The notes under the pieces: generated by a model
Seen by the model: only the letters and a program-made list of their open reading frames with translations
Told to the model about the DNA's origin: nothing
Database searches by the model: none
DNA from: an uncultured Bacilli bacterium
Lineage (GTDB): Bacteria > Bacillota_I > Bacilli_A > RF39 > UBA660
Length of the DNA: 40,905 bases
NCBI GenBank assembly: GCA_947589675.1
Contig: CANQCI010000014.1
Span: forward strand, 1 to 40,905
Reading direction: 5' to 3'
Part shown: piece by piece, positions 7,680 to 15,475 of the stretch
Layout: every line of letters begins with the position of its first letter
Position numbering within the stretch: position 1 is the first letter of the stretch
Program-made: the position numbers and the translations under genes

Positions 7680-9411
7680 AATATATTTTCGCTTGATAAT
7701 TTAACTTAGCTCGAACACTAACTCCATCATCTTCTCTAATAACTTCTACATTATCCACAATAGTTAAATAATTCTTTCTTAAATATTTATCAACTATATT
7801 CTTAACATTAATAAATAATCCTTGAATTTGAGCATCTGTTGCCTCAGGATTAGCCCTCACAAACTCTGTTACATCCATAGTAATAGACACGCCAATCATT
7901 TTCTTACTAGAAAACGATACATTATCAATTGATATATTTATCAATTTCTTTAAATCATCTACCGAATAATTATTTACTTGTAAATCTTCTATCTTAAAAT
8001 AATTTATTCCATTTAATCTATATACTTTTAAAGCAAAATATTTATTAACACTTTCATCTTTAATTATATAATATTTTTCATAATCACTTTGTTCACCAAA
8101 TACTTTACTATTTATTTCATTTAACAAAGTCCCATCATTAACAATCGTATTAACTAAATTATCACTTATTCTATCTCTATATATACTATTATTATTTCTA
8201 ATATTACTTATAGTCCCAACAAAGTCAGTCCCAAAATTAACATTTTGACTAGCTACAACCGGAACTTCCACACTAGAATTACTTGGTGTACTAGTAGATA
8301 TATTACTTTCTATACCTGGTACATCATCACCAATTGGGTCGCCTGCTGGAACATATGGAAAGCTTTCAATATACTCTAATAAATCTTTTAAATCGATGCG
8401 TCCAGATGAATGAAAGGTTATTCCTTCAAAATCACTTGGAATATTTTTTAAAACAAATTTAGCTATATCTATTTTTTTATTTGCCAAATACTCTGTTATC
8501 GTTCTTATTTCTTCTGGACTAAACATTAAAGCTAAATATTCATCAAATATAGTTTTTATTTTGGCTTCATTAGTAGTAGTAAAAAACATATCCTTATTTG
8601 CTAAATTATCACTATCTGATGTAAAAACATATCCTAGAAAATTATCATCAATAGAAAAAGTATAATTTAACGAGTCAGAACTCATTGTTATTCCTTTAAG
8701 AGGTGAAGTAAAATTACTACTAGAATAACCAGCAACATATTTTTCTACTAAATTAGTTATTTCACTATCTCGAAAACTAAATTTTTTACTTTTAGGTTGA
8801 CTAGTTACATATTTTTTTAATTTGTTCAAAAAAGTTTCAGAAGCTGAACCATCAATTGGTACAGTAAACGGATTTTCAATTATAGCTGGTATTTCTTCAT
8901 AAATACTTCGCCCAATTTGATAAATAAACTTTTGTTCTTTACCAATTTGTTCATATATTTTTATTTCAAAATTATATCCAGAGCCTGAATTACCATATTC
9001 CGCACTACTTGTGCTTGGACAACTCATTGATAGGTTAGACTTATTTTCATCTTTAGAAGTAAATTTAAAGATTTTACCATCACTTAGATTACCTGTTCCA
9101 TTATTTTCTAATGTACAATCTTTAGGAACAACTATTTCATATACATCATCACTAATTTCATCTACCACAGTATTTCTTTTAAATCCTAAAGTAAATTCAA
9201 AATTTCCGGTTTTACTTGCCTTATTTTCATCAAGTACAAAAGTTTCAACATCATTTTTATATAATGAAGTAAGAGTACTTTTAAATGTAAAAGCTGTTGG
9301 TACATTAGCAACATATTTTGCACTAGATACAGCAATGCTACATAAATTATTAATTCCCAAAGTAACCAATAATACCAAAATTGTAATTTTAATTTTTTTG
9401 TTTTTCTTCAT
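7678..9411 (-). CDS. Exported protein with SipW-type leader, 577 residues
   Basis: A predicted secreted protein, last gene of the seven-gene surface operon. It has a basic start (KKNKKIK), a hydrophobic stretch at 9-28 and the sequence SSAKYVANVPTAFTFKSTL, which resembles the leaders of its operon neighbours (TYAKY, TYSKY). That places the likely signal-peptidase site just before AKYVA. The rest is beta-rich without recognised domains. A proline-, serine- and threonine-rich linker (about 360-385) splits it into an N-terminal and a C-terminal half; the latter looks like a structural SEA- or pilin-like module (VDKYLRKNYLTIVDNVEVIRED), which I cannot assign. Start ATG after GAGGG, 10 bases past the previous stop. 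Confidence 0.72.
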   Translation of the reverse strand: MKKNKKIKITILVLLVTLGINNLCSIAVSSAKYVANVPTAFTFKSTLTSLYKNDVETFVLDENKASKTGNFEFTLGFKRNTVVDEISDDVYEIVVPKDCTLENNGTGNLSDGKIFKFTSKDENKSNLSMSCPSTSSAEYGNSGSGYNFEIKIYEQIGKEQKFIYQIGRSIYEEIPAIIENPFTVPIDGSASETFLNKLKKYVTSQPKSKKFSFRDSEITNLVEKYVAGYSSSNFTSPLKGITMSSDSLNYTFSIDDNFLGYVFTSDSDNLANKDMFFTTTNEAKIKTIFDEYLALMFSPEEIRTITEYLANKKIDIAKFVLKNIPSDFEGITFHSSGRIDLKDLLEYIESFPYVPAGDPIGDDVPGIESNISTSTPSNSSVEVPVVASQNVNFGTDFVGTISNIRNNNSIYRDRISDNLVNTIVNDGTLLNEINSKVFGEQSDYEKYYIIKDESVNKYFALKVYRLNGINYFKIEDLQVNNYSVDDLKKLINISIDNVSFSSKKMIGVSITMDVTEFVRANPEATDAQIQGLFINVKNIVDKYLRKNYLTIVDNVEVIREDDGVSVRAKLNYQAKIY

Positions 9412-9421
9412 ACTTCAACCC

Positions 9422-10021
9422 TCACTTTAACATTTGATTTGCAAGATAACCAACTGAAATTATATCATATACTTTTTTATTTTGAATTGACTGATAATCG
9501 GTTGGGTCACATGCTTCCCCATTTTTACTTTTCCAAAAACATGGGTCATAAACGACTGTTATCTTTAAAACTTTATTAAATTCTTCTCCCATTAGTTTTC
9601 GTGACTCTATACTAAAATCCAAATATTCGGTTGGCTGGCTTTTCCGAAACTCAATTTCATTACCTAAACCATCTACAATCTCACTTACTCTAAAACCATC
9701 ATTATAATTTACTGTGTATGATAAACTTAAATTGGTTAAAACCTCAAAGCTAGCATTAATATTAACTACAAAAGTTTTTGCTTCTGTAGGACGCCATTCA
9801 TCAATTACACAGGATTTATCAGTATCTTCGGCAATATCACAACCCTCAGGAACAACTTCAAGTTTAAATTTAGCAACTCGTGCTTCGCTAGTTCCGGATA
9901 TACTGGATACATACTTAGAATAGGTTACCACAGAAGTAAAAAGCATTAAAACTCCTACATACATACATAACCATTTATAGAGATTTTTTCTAAATTTTTT
10001 ACTATGCAATAATCCTTTCAT
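9422..10021 (-). CDS. Small exported protein with SipW-type leader, 199 residues
   Basis: Predicted exported fibre-type or accessory subunit. Residues 18-34 form the hydrophobic leader (WLCMYVGVLMLFTSVVT), followed by YSKYVSSISGTSEARVAKFKLEV. This is close to the leader and mature start of the TasA-like protein at 13909 (AKYTSTVNGTENTARVAKWGF), so the two are probably homologous at this end. The mature part is a beta-sandwich-like sequence of about 160 residues with four cysteines (CDIAEDTDKSC and CFWKSKNGEAC), possibly two disulfides. It lies 13 bases after the second signal peptidase gene, with GGGGAGG as ribosome binding site. Confidence 0.75.
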   Translation of the reverse strand: MKGLLHSKKFRKNLYKWLCMYVGVLMLFTSVVTYSKYVSSISGTSEARVAKFKLEVVPEGCDIAEDTDKSCVIDEWRPTEAKTFVVNINASFEVLTNLSLSYTVNYNDGFRVSEIVDGLGNEIEFRKSQPTEYLDFSIESRKLMGEEFNKVLKITVVYDPCFWKSKNGEACDPTDYQSIQNKKVYDIISVGYLANQMLK

Positions 10022-10034
10022 AAGACCTCCCCAA

Positions 10035-10658
10035 CTAACGTTTCTTCTTCTTTCTTTTCTTATTACTTTTCTTATCTTTATTTTCTTTACTATTATTTAT
10101 TACTTTTTCTTTCTCTTTATTATCTTTTTGTTCTAAATATTTTTTCTCTTCTTCATCTAGAACTAAATCATCTTTATCATCTAAACTCATTAAAACACAT
10201 ATTAATGTTCCAACGATGAATATTAATATACTAACAACTGGATTTTTCAAAGAAGATACAATAGTACCTAAACCATTTAACTTAAACATGTACCTCCCAA
10301 CTAAATTTTTAGTTGGGATAGGTTCATCTTCGGTATTATTGCTATCTCCCTTAGTAATCATTTGTTTAGGATTAATATCCACAATTCTGTGGGTTACAAA
10401 GGAACCATTCACATCATAAAATGTTACAATATCACCTTTCTTATAATCATAAACAATCGTATCTATTACAATTATATCACCAGCATTTATTGTTGGTTCC
10501 ATTGACCCAGTTGCCACTTGTAGTAAAGCATAACCATTTATAGTTGTTAAATCTTTTTTTAATATTTTTAAATTTACAAAATTATATAAATTAAACGCAA
10601 ATATTATTAATAAGATTGAAAAGACAAATATAAATATTATTTTCTTTACAATTTTCAT
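10035..10658 (-). CDS. SipW-type signal peptidase I (second copy)
   Basis: Membrane protease that removes signal peptides outside the cytoplasmic membrane. The catalytic serine is S52 in ATGSMEPTI. The general-base position is H90 (FVTHRIVDI) and not lysine, which is the mark of the SipW/archaeal/ER (S26B) branch. The GDSNNTED motif of the family follows near residue 105. Membrane segments are at about 6-27 and 141-160. The C-terminal 45 residues are a Lys/Glu/Asn-rich cytoplasmic tail. Its ATG overlaps the stop of the upstream gene (TAATG), so translation is probably coupled. Its neighbours downstream are two leaders of the SipW type, its likely substrates. Confidence 0.93.
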   Translation of the reverse strand: MKIVKKIIFIFVFSILLIIFAFNLYNFVNLKILKKDLTTINGYALLQVATGSMEPTINAGDIIVIDTIVYDYKKGDIVTFYDVNGSFVTHRIVDINPKQMITKGDSNNTEDEPIPTKNLVGRYMFKLNGLGTIVSSLKNPVVSILIFIVGTLICVLMSLDDKDDLVLDEEEKKYLEQKDNKEKEKVINNSKENKDKKSNKKRKKKKR

Positions 10659-13600
10659 TATTTAACACATTCGTCCTTTTCTACTTTAAAGTGAATACCT
10701 ACTCTTAAAGCATAAATAGTATCTTCTTTATTTTGATTAGCATATTGTCCAATCTTGGTATCTAGTTTATCATCAAGTTCAATCCATCGCCAGTTCAAAG
10801 TAATTTCTGTCTTTTCCCCTGGTTTTAACACAATACTTGGATTACCAACATTATAGTAATTAACTCGGTCATGATTTAATAATTCATAAATAGAGTCATC
10901 AGTACTATTTCCTGATTTACCTAAATAATAGTTATTATTATAATCTTTTATAACATAACCCATATTTAAACAACCCTCAGCAAAACAAACAGTTTTTGTT
11001 TCTTCTAAAGATAATCTATCAATAGTCATTTCTTTACCATAATTATTAGTTAATTCCATAGTGTAATAACCCTTAGCTCCTGGATAGATAATTTTATCTT
11101 TTCCATACTTTTGGAAGTATTCTTCATTATGGAATAAATCTACATCTGTTAAATACAATGTCTTTTCTTCCATAATTGGGTCATCTTCTGGTACATCACT
11201 ATAAACAGCATACAATGTTAAATCATCAGTAACATCAACTTTAGGATTTTCAGGAGTATATTTAACTTCCCCATCTGGTGTTTCACTAAAGCCTACTAAC
11301 TTATAGTATTTACAATCAATTTCTTTATAACCTTCAAAGTAATCAGTTAAATCAAATTCTCCATCTCTTACTTTAAAGTTCATTGTATCTGTAAATTCAT
11401 TAAAATATCCACCATTACCATCTAATGTTAAAGTATAATATTGTTTTACATGAACAGTTATATCAAATTCACTAACAACATCACCTTTATAGGAACCTCT
11501 AACATGGATATCAATATCACCCTCATAATCATCATCAACAGTAAGTCTTAATGATAAATCATCAGAACCACCTGTAAATTCTAAGTGAGCTTTAGGATTA
11601 TCCGTAGTTACATCAATGAAAATATCTGGATTATTTTCATCATATATTCTAAGTCCACCAGGTATTTCTTTAGCTTTAGCATGACCACTTGGGAAGAAAT
11701 CAGTATGAAGAACAAAATCACGACTTAACTTATCACCAGCAACATGTAAATCTAATTCTTTTTTATCAGTACTTACATAATGGTCTTTGCTATAAACATT
11801 AATTTGCGTATCAGTTACATAACCATCATAAGTTAATGTTAATTCATTAGTTGTTCCAACTAAGTCAGTTTCAGGTGTAACTGTAACGACATTCTTCTTC
11901 ATTTCGAAATTATAACTATCAATATCATTTAATTCTACTTCAATATCATCATAATCAAAATCACTTATGGCATGACCATCTTCATAAACAGTATAGATAA
12001 TATTATGTTTAGTTTGAGCTAAGAAAGTATATTCTAAATTATCAATCGCAATTGTTCTAATAACTCGATATACTTCAACATAATATGTTTTCTTATCGCC
12101 ACTTTCACTTTCGACAGTAATTTCAATATCATTAGCCCCTTGGTTAAGTGGTAGATTATTTAAATCTGTAACTACTTCATCATTATATTTATAAGTAACT
12201 TTAGATTTTCCATCATCAACAACAGCACCTAAAGTAAAGCTTTCTTGGTCAAATGGTACTCTAACATAATATTCTTCTATATAAGAATTAAACTTACTAA
12301 TTGTTTTATTATCTATTCTTAAATCTTTTAAATTATTATTAGTACTCTTTTCTACTTTAATATTTATGGTATATGTCCGAGTAGTGCCTCCGGCACTTTC
12401 GACAACAATTTCCACAATATTAGAGCCTAATGTTAAATCTAAATCTTCTAAGCTATTAACAACTTGACCTTTATACTTTAAGGTAACTTTAGCATCTTTA
12501 CTAGATAAATTATAATAAATACTTTCTTTAGTATATTCAGTACCTAGTTTAACTTCATAATCTAAAATATTTTTATTAAATCTAGGATTTAACTTTCCAT
12601 ACTTAACACTTAAACCGCTTAAAGAACTATCTTTAGATTTAGGCTTTTCAGCTCTATTAATTGTAACTTTATAAGTAGTTTTACTGCCATTTTCGGCTGT
12701 AACTTCAATAACTAATTCATTATTACCAACTTGTAATTCTAAATCTTCTAAAGAACTAACACTCTTAGCATTATATTTATAGGTAACTTTAGCTTTACTA
12801 CTACGAGCAACTGCATTAAGTGTTAATTTACTTTGGTCATTACTAAAGCCTAAATAGTATGAATAAGTATTACTTTTAAAATCAATAGTTCCTTTACTTG
12901 CTGTTAAACTCTTTAATAAACTATCATTACTCTTTTTATTAACACTAGTACTTTGTTTACTTGGTTTAGCACTTGAAGTGCCTCCAACAGGCTTAGTATT
13001 ACTTGACGTTCCCCCAGTACTTGTTCCCGTTCCCGTATTACTTGTACCTGTATTATTACTTGTACCAGTTTCACTATCAATAACAGTTATTTCATAATTA
13101 GCTGTATATTCTTTACCTTTATTAGTAACTGATAACACTACTTCCGTAGTACCAACAGCTTTACCTGTAATATTTAATACACCATCACTAGCTTTAGCAC
13201 TAGCTACTTTTTCATCTTTAACACTAACATTTACTGTACCATCAATATTTTCAAGTTCATAAGCAACATTTAAAACTTTAGTATCATTTAAATTAATTGT
13301 TCCCTTAGTTTTTGATAAAGTCAAACTAGCAACAGAACCTGTAATTGTAACTGATGCTTTAGCTTGATAAGTCTTACCATTTGACTTAGTTTCAAGGGTA
13401 ACATCAACTTTACCAGCTGTCTTAGCTTTAATAACTATATGTTCATCATCAACATAACAAGTAGCTATTTGAGCATCACTTGTATAACAAGTAAAAGTTT
13501 CGGGCATAATATTATAGTAGTAAAAACTTAATTTACCATCTTCATCACTTAATGCCATTTCCATTGTTTCAACATCAAAAATTAAGTCTTTATTTAATAC

Positions 13601-13807
13601 AATTTCTCCATCATTATTACTTGGTTCAGCACTATATTCACCACGATTAACAAATAAATCACCAATTTTACCCCAGAACTTAGAAGTACAACTTGTAATT
13701 AATAAAAGAATTATGATAATAATTATTATTACTTCAATAATTCGTTTAATTCTTTTCTTACGTTTTTCTTGTTCTTTGTCATTATCCTTTTCTTTTTTAT
13801 TATCCAT
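10658..13807 (-). CDS. Large Ig-like/cadherin-like surface protein
   Basis: A predicted membrane-anchored wall protein of 1049 residues. A basic N terminus and one hydrophobic segment (about 23-43) anchor it. Two bacterial Ig-like (BIG2) repeats follow, then a Ser/Thr/Gly/Asn-rich linker (about 250-290), three cadherin-like beta-sandwich repeats of about 90 residues (each beginning LKSLTASKGTIDF, LSGLSVKYGKLNP or LKDLRIDNKTIS and ending TTYKVTINR or equivalent), further beta domains, an InlB/Listeria-Bacteroides-type repeat (LTLDGNGGYFNEF ... LYAVY) and a C-terminal domain with DECVK. I chose the ATG at 13807 (AGGAGGG 6 bases upstream) over a start 45 bases earlier. No LPXTG sorting signal is present. 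Confidence 0.85.
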   Translation of the reverse strand: MDNKKEKDNDKEQEKRKKRIKRIIEVIIIIIIILLLITSCTSKFWGKIGDLFVNRGEYSAEPSNNDGEIVLNKDLIFDVETMEMALSDEDGKLSFYYYNIMPETFTCYTSDAQIATCYVDDEHIVIKAKTAGKVDVTLETKSNGKTYQAKASVTITGSVASLTLSKTKGTINLNDTKVLNVAYELENIDGTVNVSVKDEKVASAKASDGVLNITGKAVGTTEVVLSVTNKGKEYTANYEITVIDSETGTSNNTGTSNTGTGTSTGGTSSNTKPVGGTSSAKPSKQSTSVNKKSNDSLLKSLTASKGTIDFKSNTYSYYLGFSNDQSKLTLNAVARSSKAKVTYKYNAKSVSSLEDLELQVGNNELVIEVTAENGSKTTYKVTINRAEKPKSKDSSLSGLSVKYGKLNPRFNKNILDYEVKLGTEYTKESIYYNLSSKDAKVTLKYKGQVVNSLEDLDLTLGSNIVEIVVESAGGTTRTYTINIKVEKSTNNNLKDLRIDNKTISKFNSYIEEYYVRVPFDQESFTLGAVVDDGKSKVTYKYNDEVVTDLNNLPLNQGANDIEITVESESGDKKTYYVEVYRVIRTIAIDNLEYTFLAQTKHNIIYTVYEDGHAISDFDYDDIEVELNDIDSYNFEMKKNVVTVTPETDLVGTTNELTLTYDGYVTDTQINVYSKDHYVSTDKKELDLHVAGDKLSRDFVLHTDFFPSGHAKAKEIPGGLRIYDENNPDIFIDVTTDNPKAHLEFTGGSDDLSLRLTVDDDYEGDIDIHVRGSYKGDVVSEFDITVHVKQYYTLTLDGNGGYFNEFTDTMNFKVRDGEFDLTDYFEGYKEIDCKYYKLVGFSETPDGEVKYTPENPKVDVTDDLTLYAVYSDVPEDDPIMEEKTLYLTDVDLFHNEEYFQKYGKDKIIYPGAKGYYTMELTNNYGKEMTIDRLSLEETKTVCFAEGCLNMGYVIKDYNNNYYLGKSGNSTDDSIYELLNHDRVNYYNVGNPSIVLKPGEKTEITLNWRWIELDDKLDTKIGQYANQNKEDTIYALRVGIHFKVEKDECVK

Positions 13808-13837
13808 AATTCTCCCTCCTAAATAAAGTATTGAGCT

Positions 13838-13892
13838 TCCGAATAAACCCATAAAATGATTTATGGATTTATTTGGAAGTTAAATAACTTCC
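13838..13892. repeat. Overlapping hairpins between tasA-like gene and the 1049-residue gene
   Basis: Two inverted repeats overlap by three bases: an 18-bp imperfect stem (13838-13855 with 13860-13877, two mismatches, 4-base loop) and a perfect 8-bp stem GGAAGTTA / TAACTTCC (13875-13892, 2-base loop). No T-run follows on the transcribed strand. Likely an mRNA processing or stability structure that sets a high level of the upstream TasA-like mRNA relative to the downstream genes; this role is inferred. Confidence 0.6.
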
Positions 13893-13908
13893 ATAGCAAC
13901 ACTTACCA

Positions 13909-14634
13909 TTAGTTTTGTACTGGTAAAGTTTGTGTTGCTGTTAAATCAACTTTAAATGTTGCTTTTATTTCTGTTCCTTTTGATGCATTAGTACCTTTTT
14001 CAGTATCTGCACTATCGACATTACTATCTAAACCAGTTGTATCATCATATACCCATTCCCAATGAAGATATACTTTACCATCAGAAGATACTGGGACTGA
14101 TGGAGTTGAACCAGCTTCAACAGTAATAATACCTGCTTTATTAGTCATAGCACTTATAATTGCATCTTTTAAAGATGAATCTTGAGTACCATCAAAGTTA
14201 TCAATAGTATAAATGGTTTCAGAATCCTTTACAGCACTATAGGCTTCTTTATTATTATTTTGGTCATCAATCCAGAATTTTAATGATTTTGTACCATCAG
14301 TTAAAGAAACTGTTGGTGTAATATCATAATCAACTTCACTTTCACCAAAATTTTGTAATGCTGTTGATGTTAAGCTTAAGTCAATCATCCCACGAGTTCC
14401 TGGTGCGATTAAATTTTCGCCAGCTTTAACATGAGTGAATTTACCATTAGTATCAAATATATTATATTCAATGCTTGCACCACCATCAGAGTTAAATCCC
14501 CATTTAGCAACACGAGCTGTATTTTCAGTACCATTAACAGTACTTGTATATTTAGCATAAGTACCACTTACAGAGAAAGTAGTAATAGCTACACCAGCAA
14601 CTAAAGCCATAAGACCCATGAATTTCTTATTCAT
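13909..14634 (-). CDS. TasA/CalY-like fibre subunit
   Basis: Candidate major subunit of a secreted fibre. The 241-residue protein has a SipW-type leader (residues 1-27, MNKKFMGLMALVAGVAITTF ending SVSGTYA) and a mature start KYTSTVNGTENTARVAKWGF, in keeping with camelysin/TasA-family proteins that lose their leader to SipW. The mature part (about 210 residues) is beta-rich, with no cysteine, and ends in FKVDLTATQTLPVQN. The ribosome binding site is the strongest of the operon (AAAGGAGGTGA), and the gene is flanked by RNA hairpins on both sides, which suggests high expression. A signal peptidase gene is directly upstream. TasA identity rests on leader, size and context, not on an alignment. 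Confidence 0.8.
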   Translation of the reverse strand: MNKKFMGLMALVAGVAITTFSVSGTYAKYTSTVNGTENTARVAKWGFNSDGGASIEYNIFDTNGKFTHVKAGENLIAPGTRGMIDLSLTSTALQNFGESEVDYDITPTVSLTDGTKSLKFWIDDQNNNKEAYSAVKDSETIYTIDNFDGTQDSSLKDAIISAMTNKAGIITVEAGSTPSVPVSSDGKVYLHWEWVYDDTTGLDSNVDSADTEKGTNASKGTEIKATFKVDLTATQTLPVQN

Positions 14635-14677
14635 TATAGTTTCACCTCCTTTGTGAATATATTACATAATTTTTTAA

Positions 14678-14697
14678 ATGGGATTATGCCAACCCAT
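14678..14697 (-). repeat. Hairpin upstream of the TasA-like gene
   Basis: ATGGG / CCCAT with a 10-base loop, followed on the minus strand by TTAAAAAATT. The 100 bases between the first signal peptidase gene and the TasA-like gene also contain a second pairing (TAAAT...ATTTA around 14708-14726). Either weak termination or transcript stabilisation is possible. Confidence 0.4.
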
Positions 14698-14734
14698 GTA
14701 TATATGTAAATGCCCTAAGGCGATTTACCAAATT

Positions 14735-15475
14735 TTATTTAGTCTTTTTAGACTTACTATTATTTTTATTAGATGAAGAACTATTTTTTTTAACAGGTTC
14801 TTTTTTTATTTCTTCTTTTTCTTCTGTTTTATCTTCTTCATCTTTTTCTTTCTTCTTATTAGTTAATTCTTCATGCATTTTCTTATATTCCAAAAATTCT
14901 TCATGTTCTAATATTCTTTGTTTCTTAGTTGAAATTACAAATCCAATTATAAATATCATTGTAATTAATAATAATATTATAATTATAGTTGTTGGTTTTG
15001 CAAGAGTATCCATGATAGAACCAAAACCTGGAATACGCATGACATAAACTCCCTCAACTGAGTCTAGTGAAACTAAACTTTGGTCTTGAGTATTATTACT
15101 GTCCCCTTTAGTTATAAAGTAAGACTCACCTGTATCTTCAATAACTATATCAATAATTCGGTGGGTTGTTACTGTATTATCTTCATCACGGAAAGCTATA
15201 ATATCATTTACTTTTAAAGTTTCAGGTTCAACTATCTTAGTAATTATTAAATCCCCCTCATGAATAGCTGTTTCCATTGAACCAGACAATACGATAAATG
15301 GTTTATAACCAAAGATATCAGGAATTTTATCTTCATGTAATCTTGATTGTACCATTATCCAAATGTTCATTATTAGAATTGGCACTAAAATTATACAAGC
15401 TACAATTATTAACCAGTTACTTGGCGATTTATACCATTTTTTCTTTTCCTTATTATCAATTTCTTTTTTCGCCAT
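14735..15475 (-). CDS. sipW: SipW-type signal peptidase I (first copy)
   Basis: Membrane protease of the S26B branch, 246 residues. The catalytic Ser is S66 (VLSGSMETAI) and the histidine H105 (VTTHRIIDI) replaces the lysine of ordinary LepB; the family's KGDSNNTQD follows at 123-131. One membrane segment precedes the catalytic domain (about 21-43) and one follows (about 163-184). The last 55 residues are a highly charged Lys/Glu tail ending in a polybasic stretch. It overlaps the upstream gene by one base (TAATG). It sits directly before the TasA-like gene, the arrangement of sipW-tasA in Bacillus, so the TasA-like protein is the probable substrate. Confidence 0.93.
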   Translation of the reverse strand: MAKKEIDNKEKKKWYKSPSNWLIIVACIILVPILIMNIWIMVQSRLHEDKIPDIFGYKPFIVLSGSMETAIHEGDLIITKIVEPETLKVNDIIAFRDEDNTVTTHRIIDIVIEDTGESYFITKGDSNNTQDQSLVSLDSVEGVYVMRIPGFGSIMDTLAKPTTIIIILLLITMIFIIGFVISTKKQRILEHEEFLEYKKMHEELTNKKKEKDEEDKTEEKEEIKKEPVKKNSSSSNKNNSKSKKTK

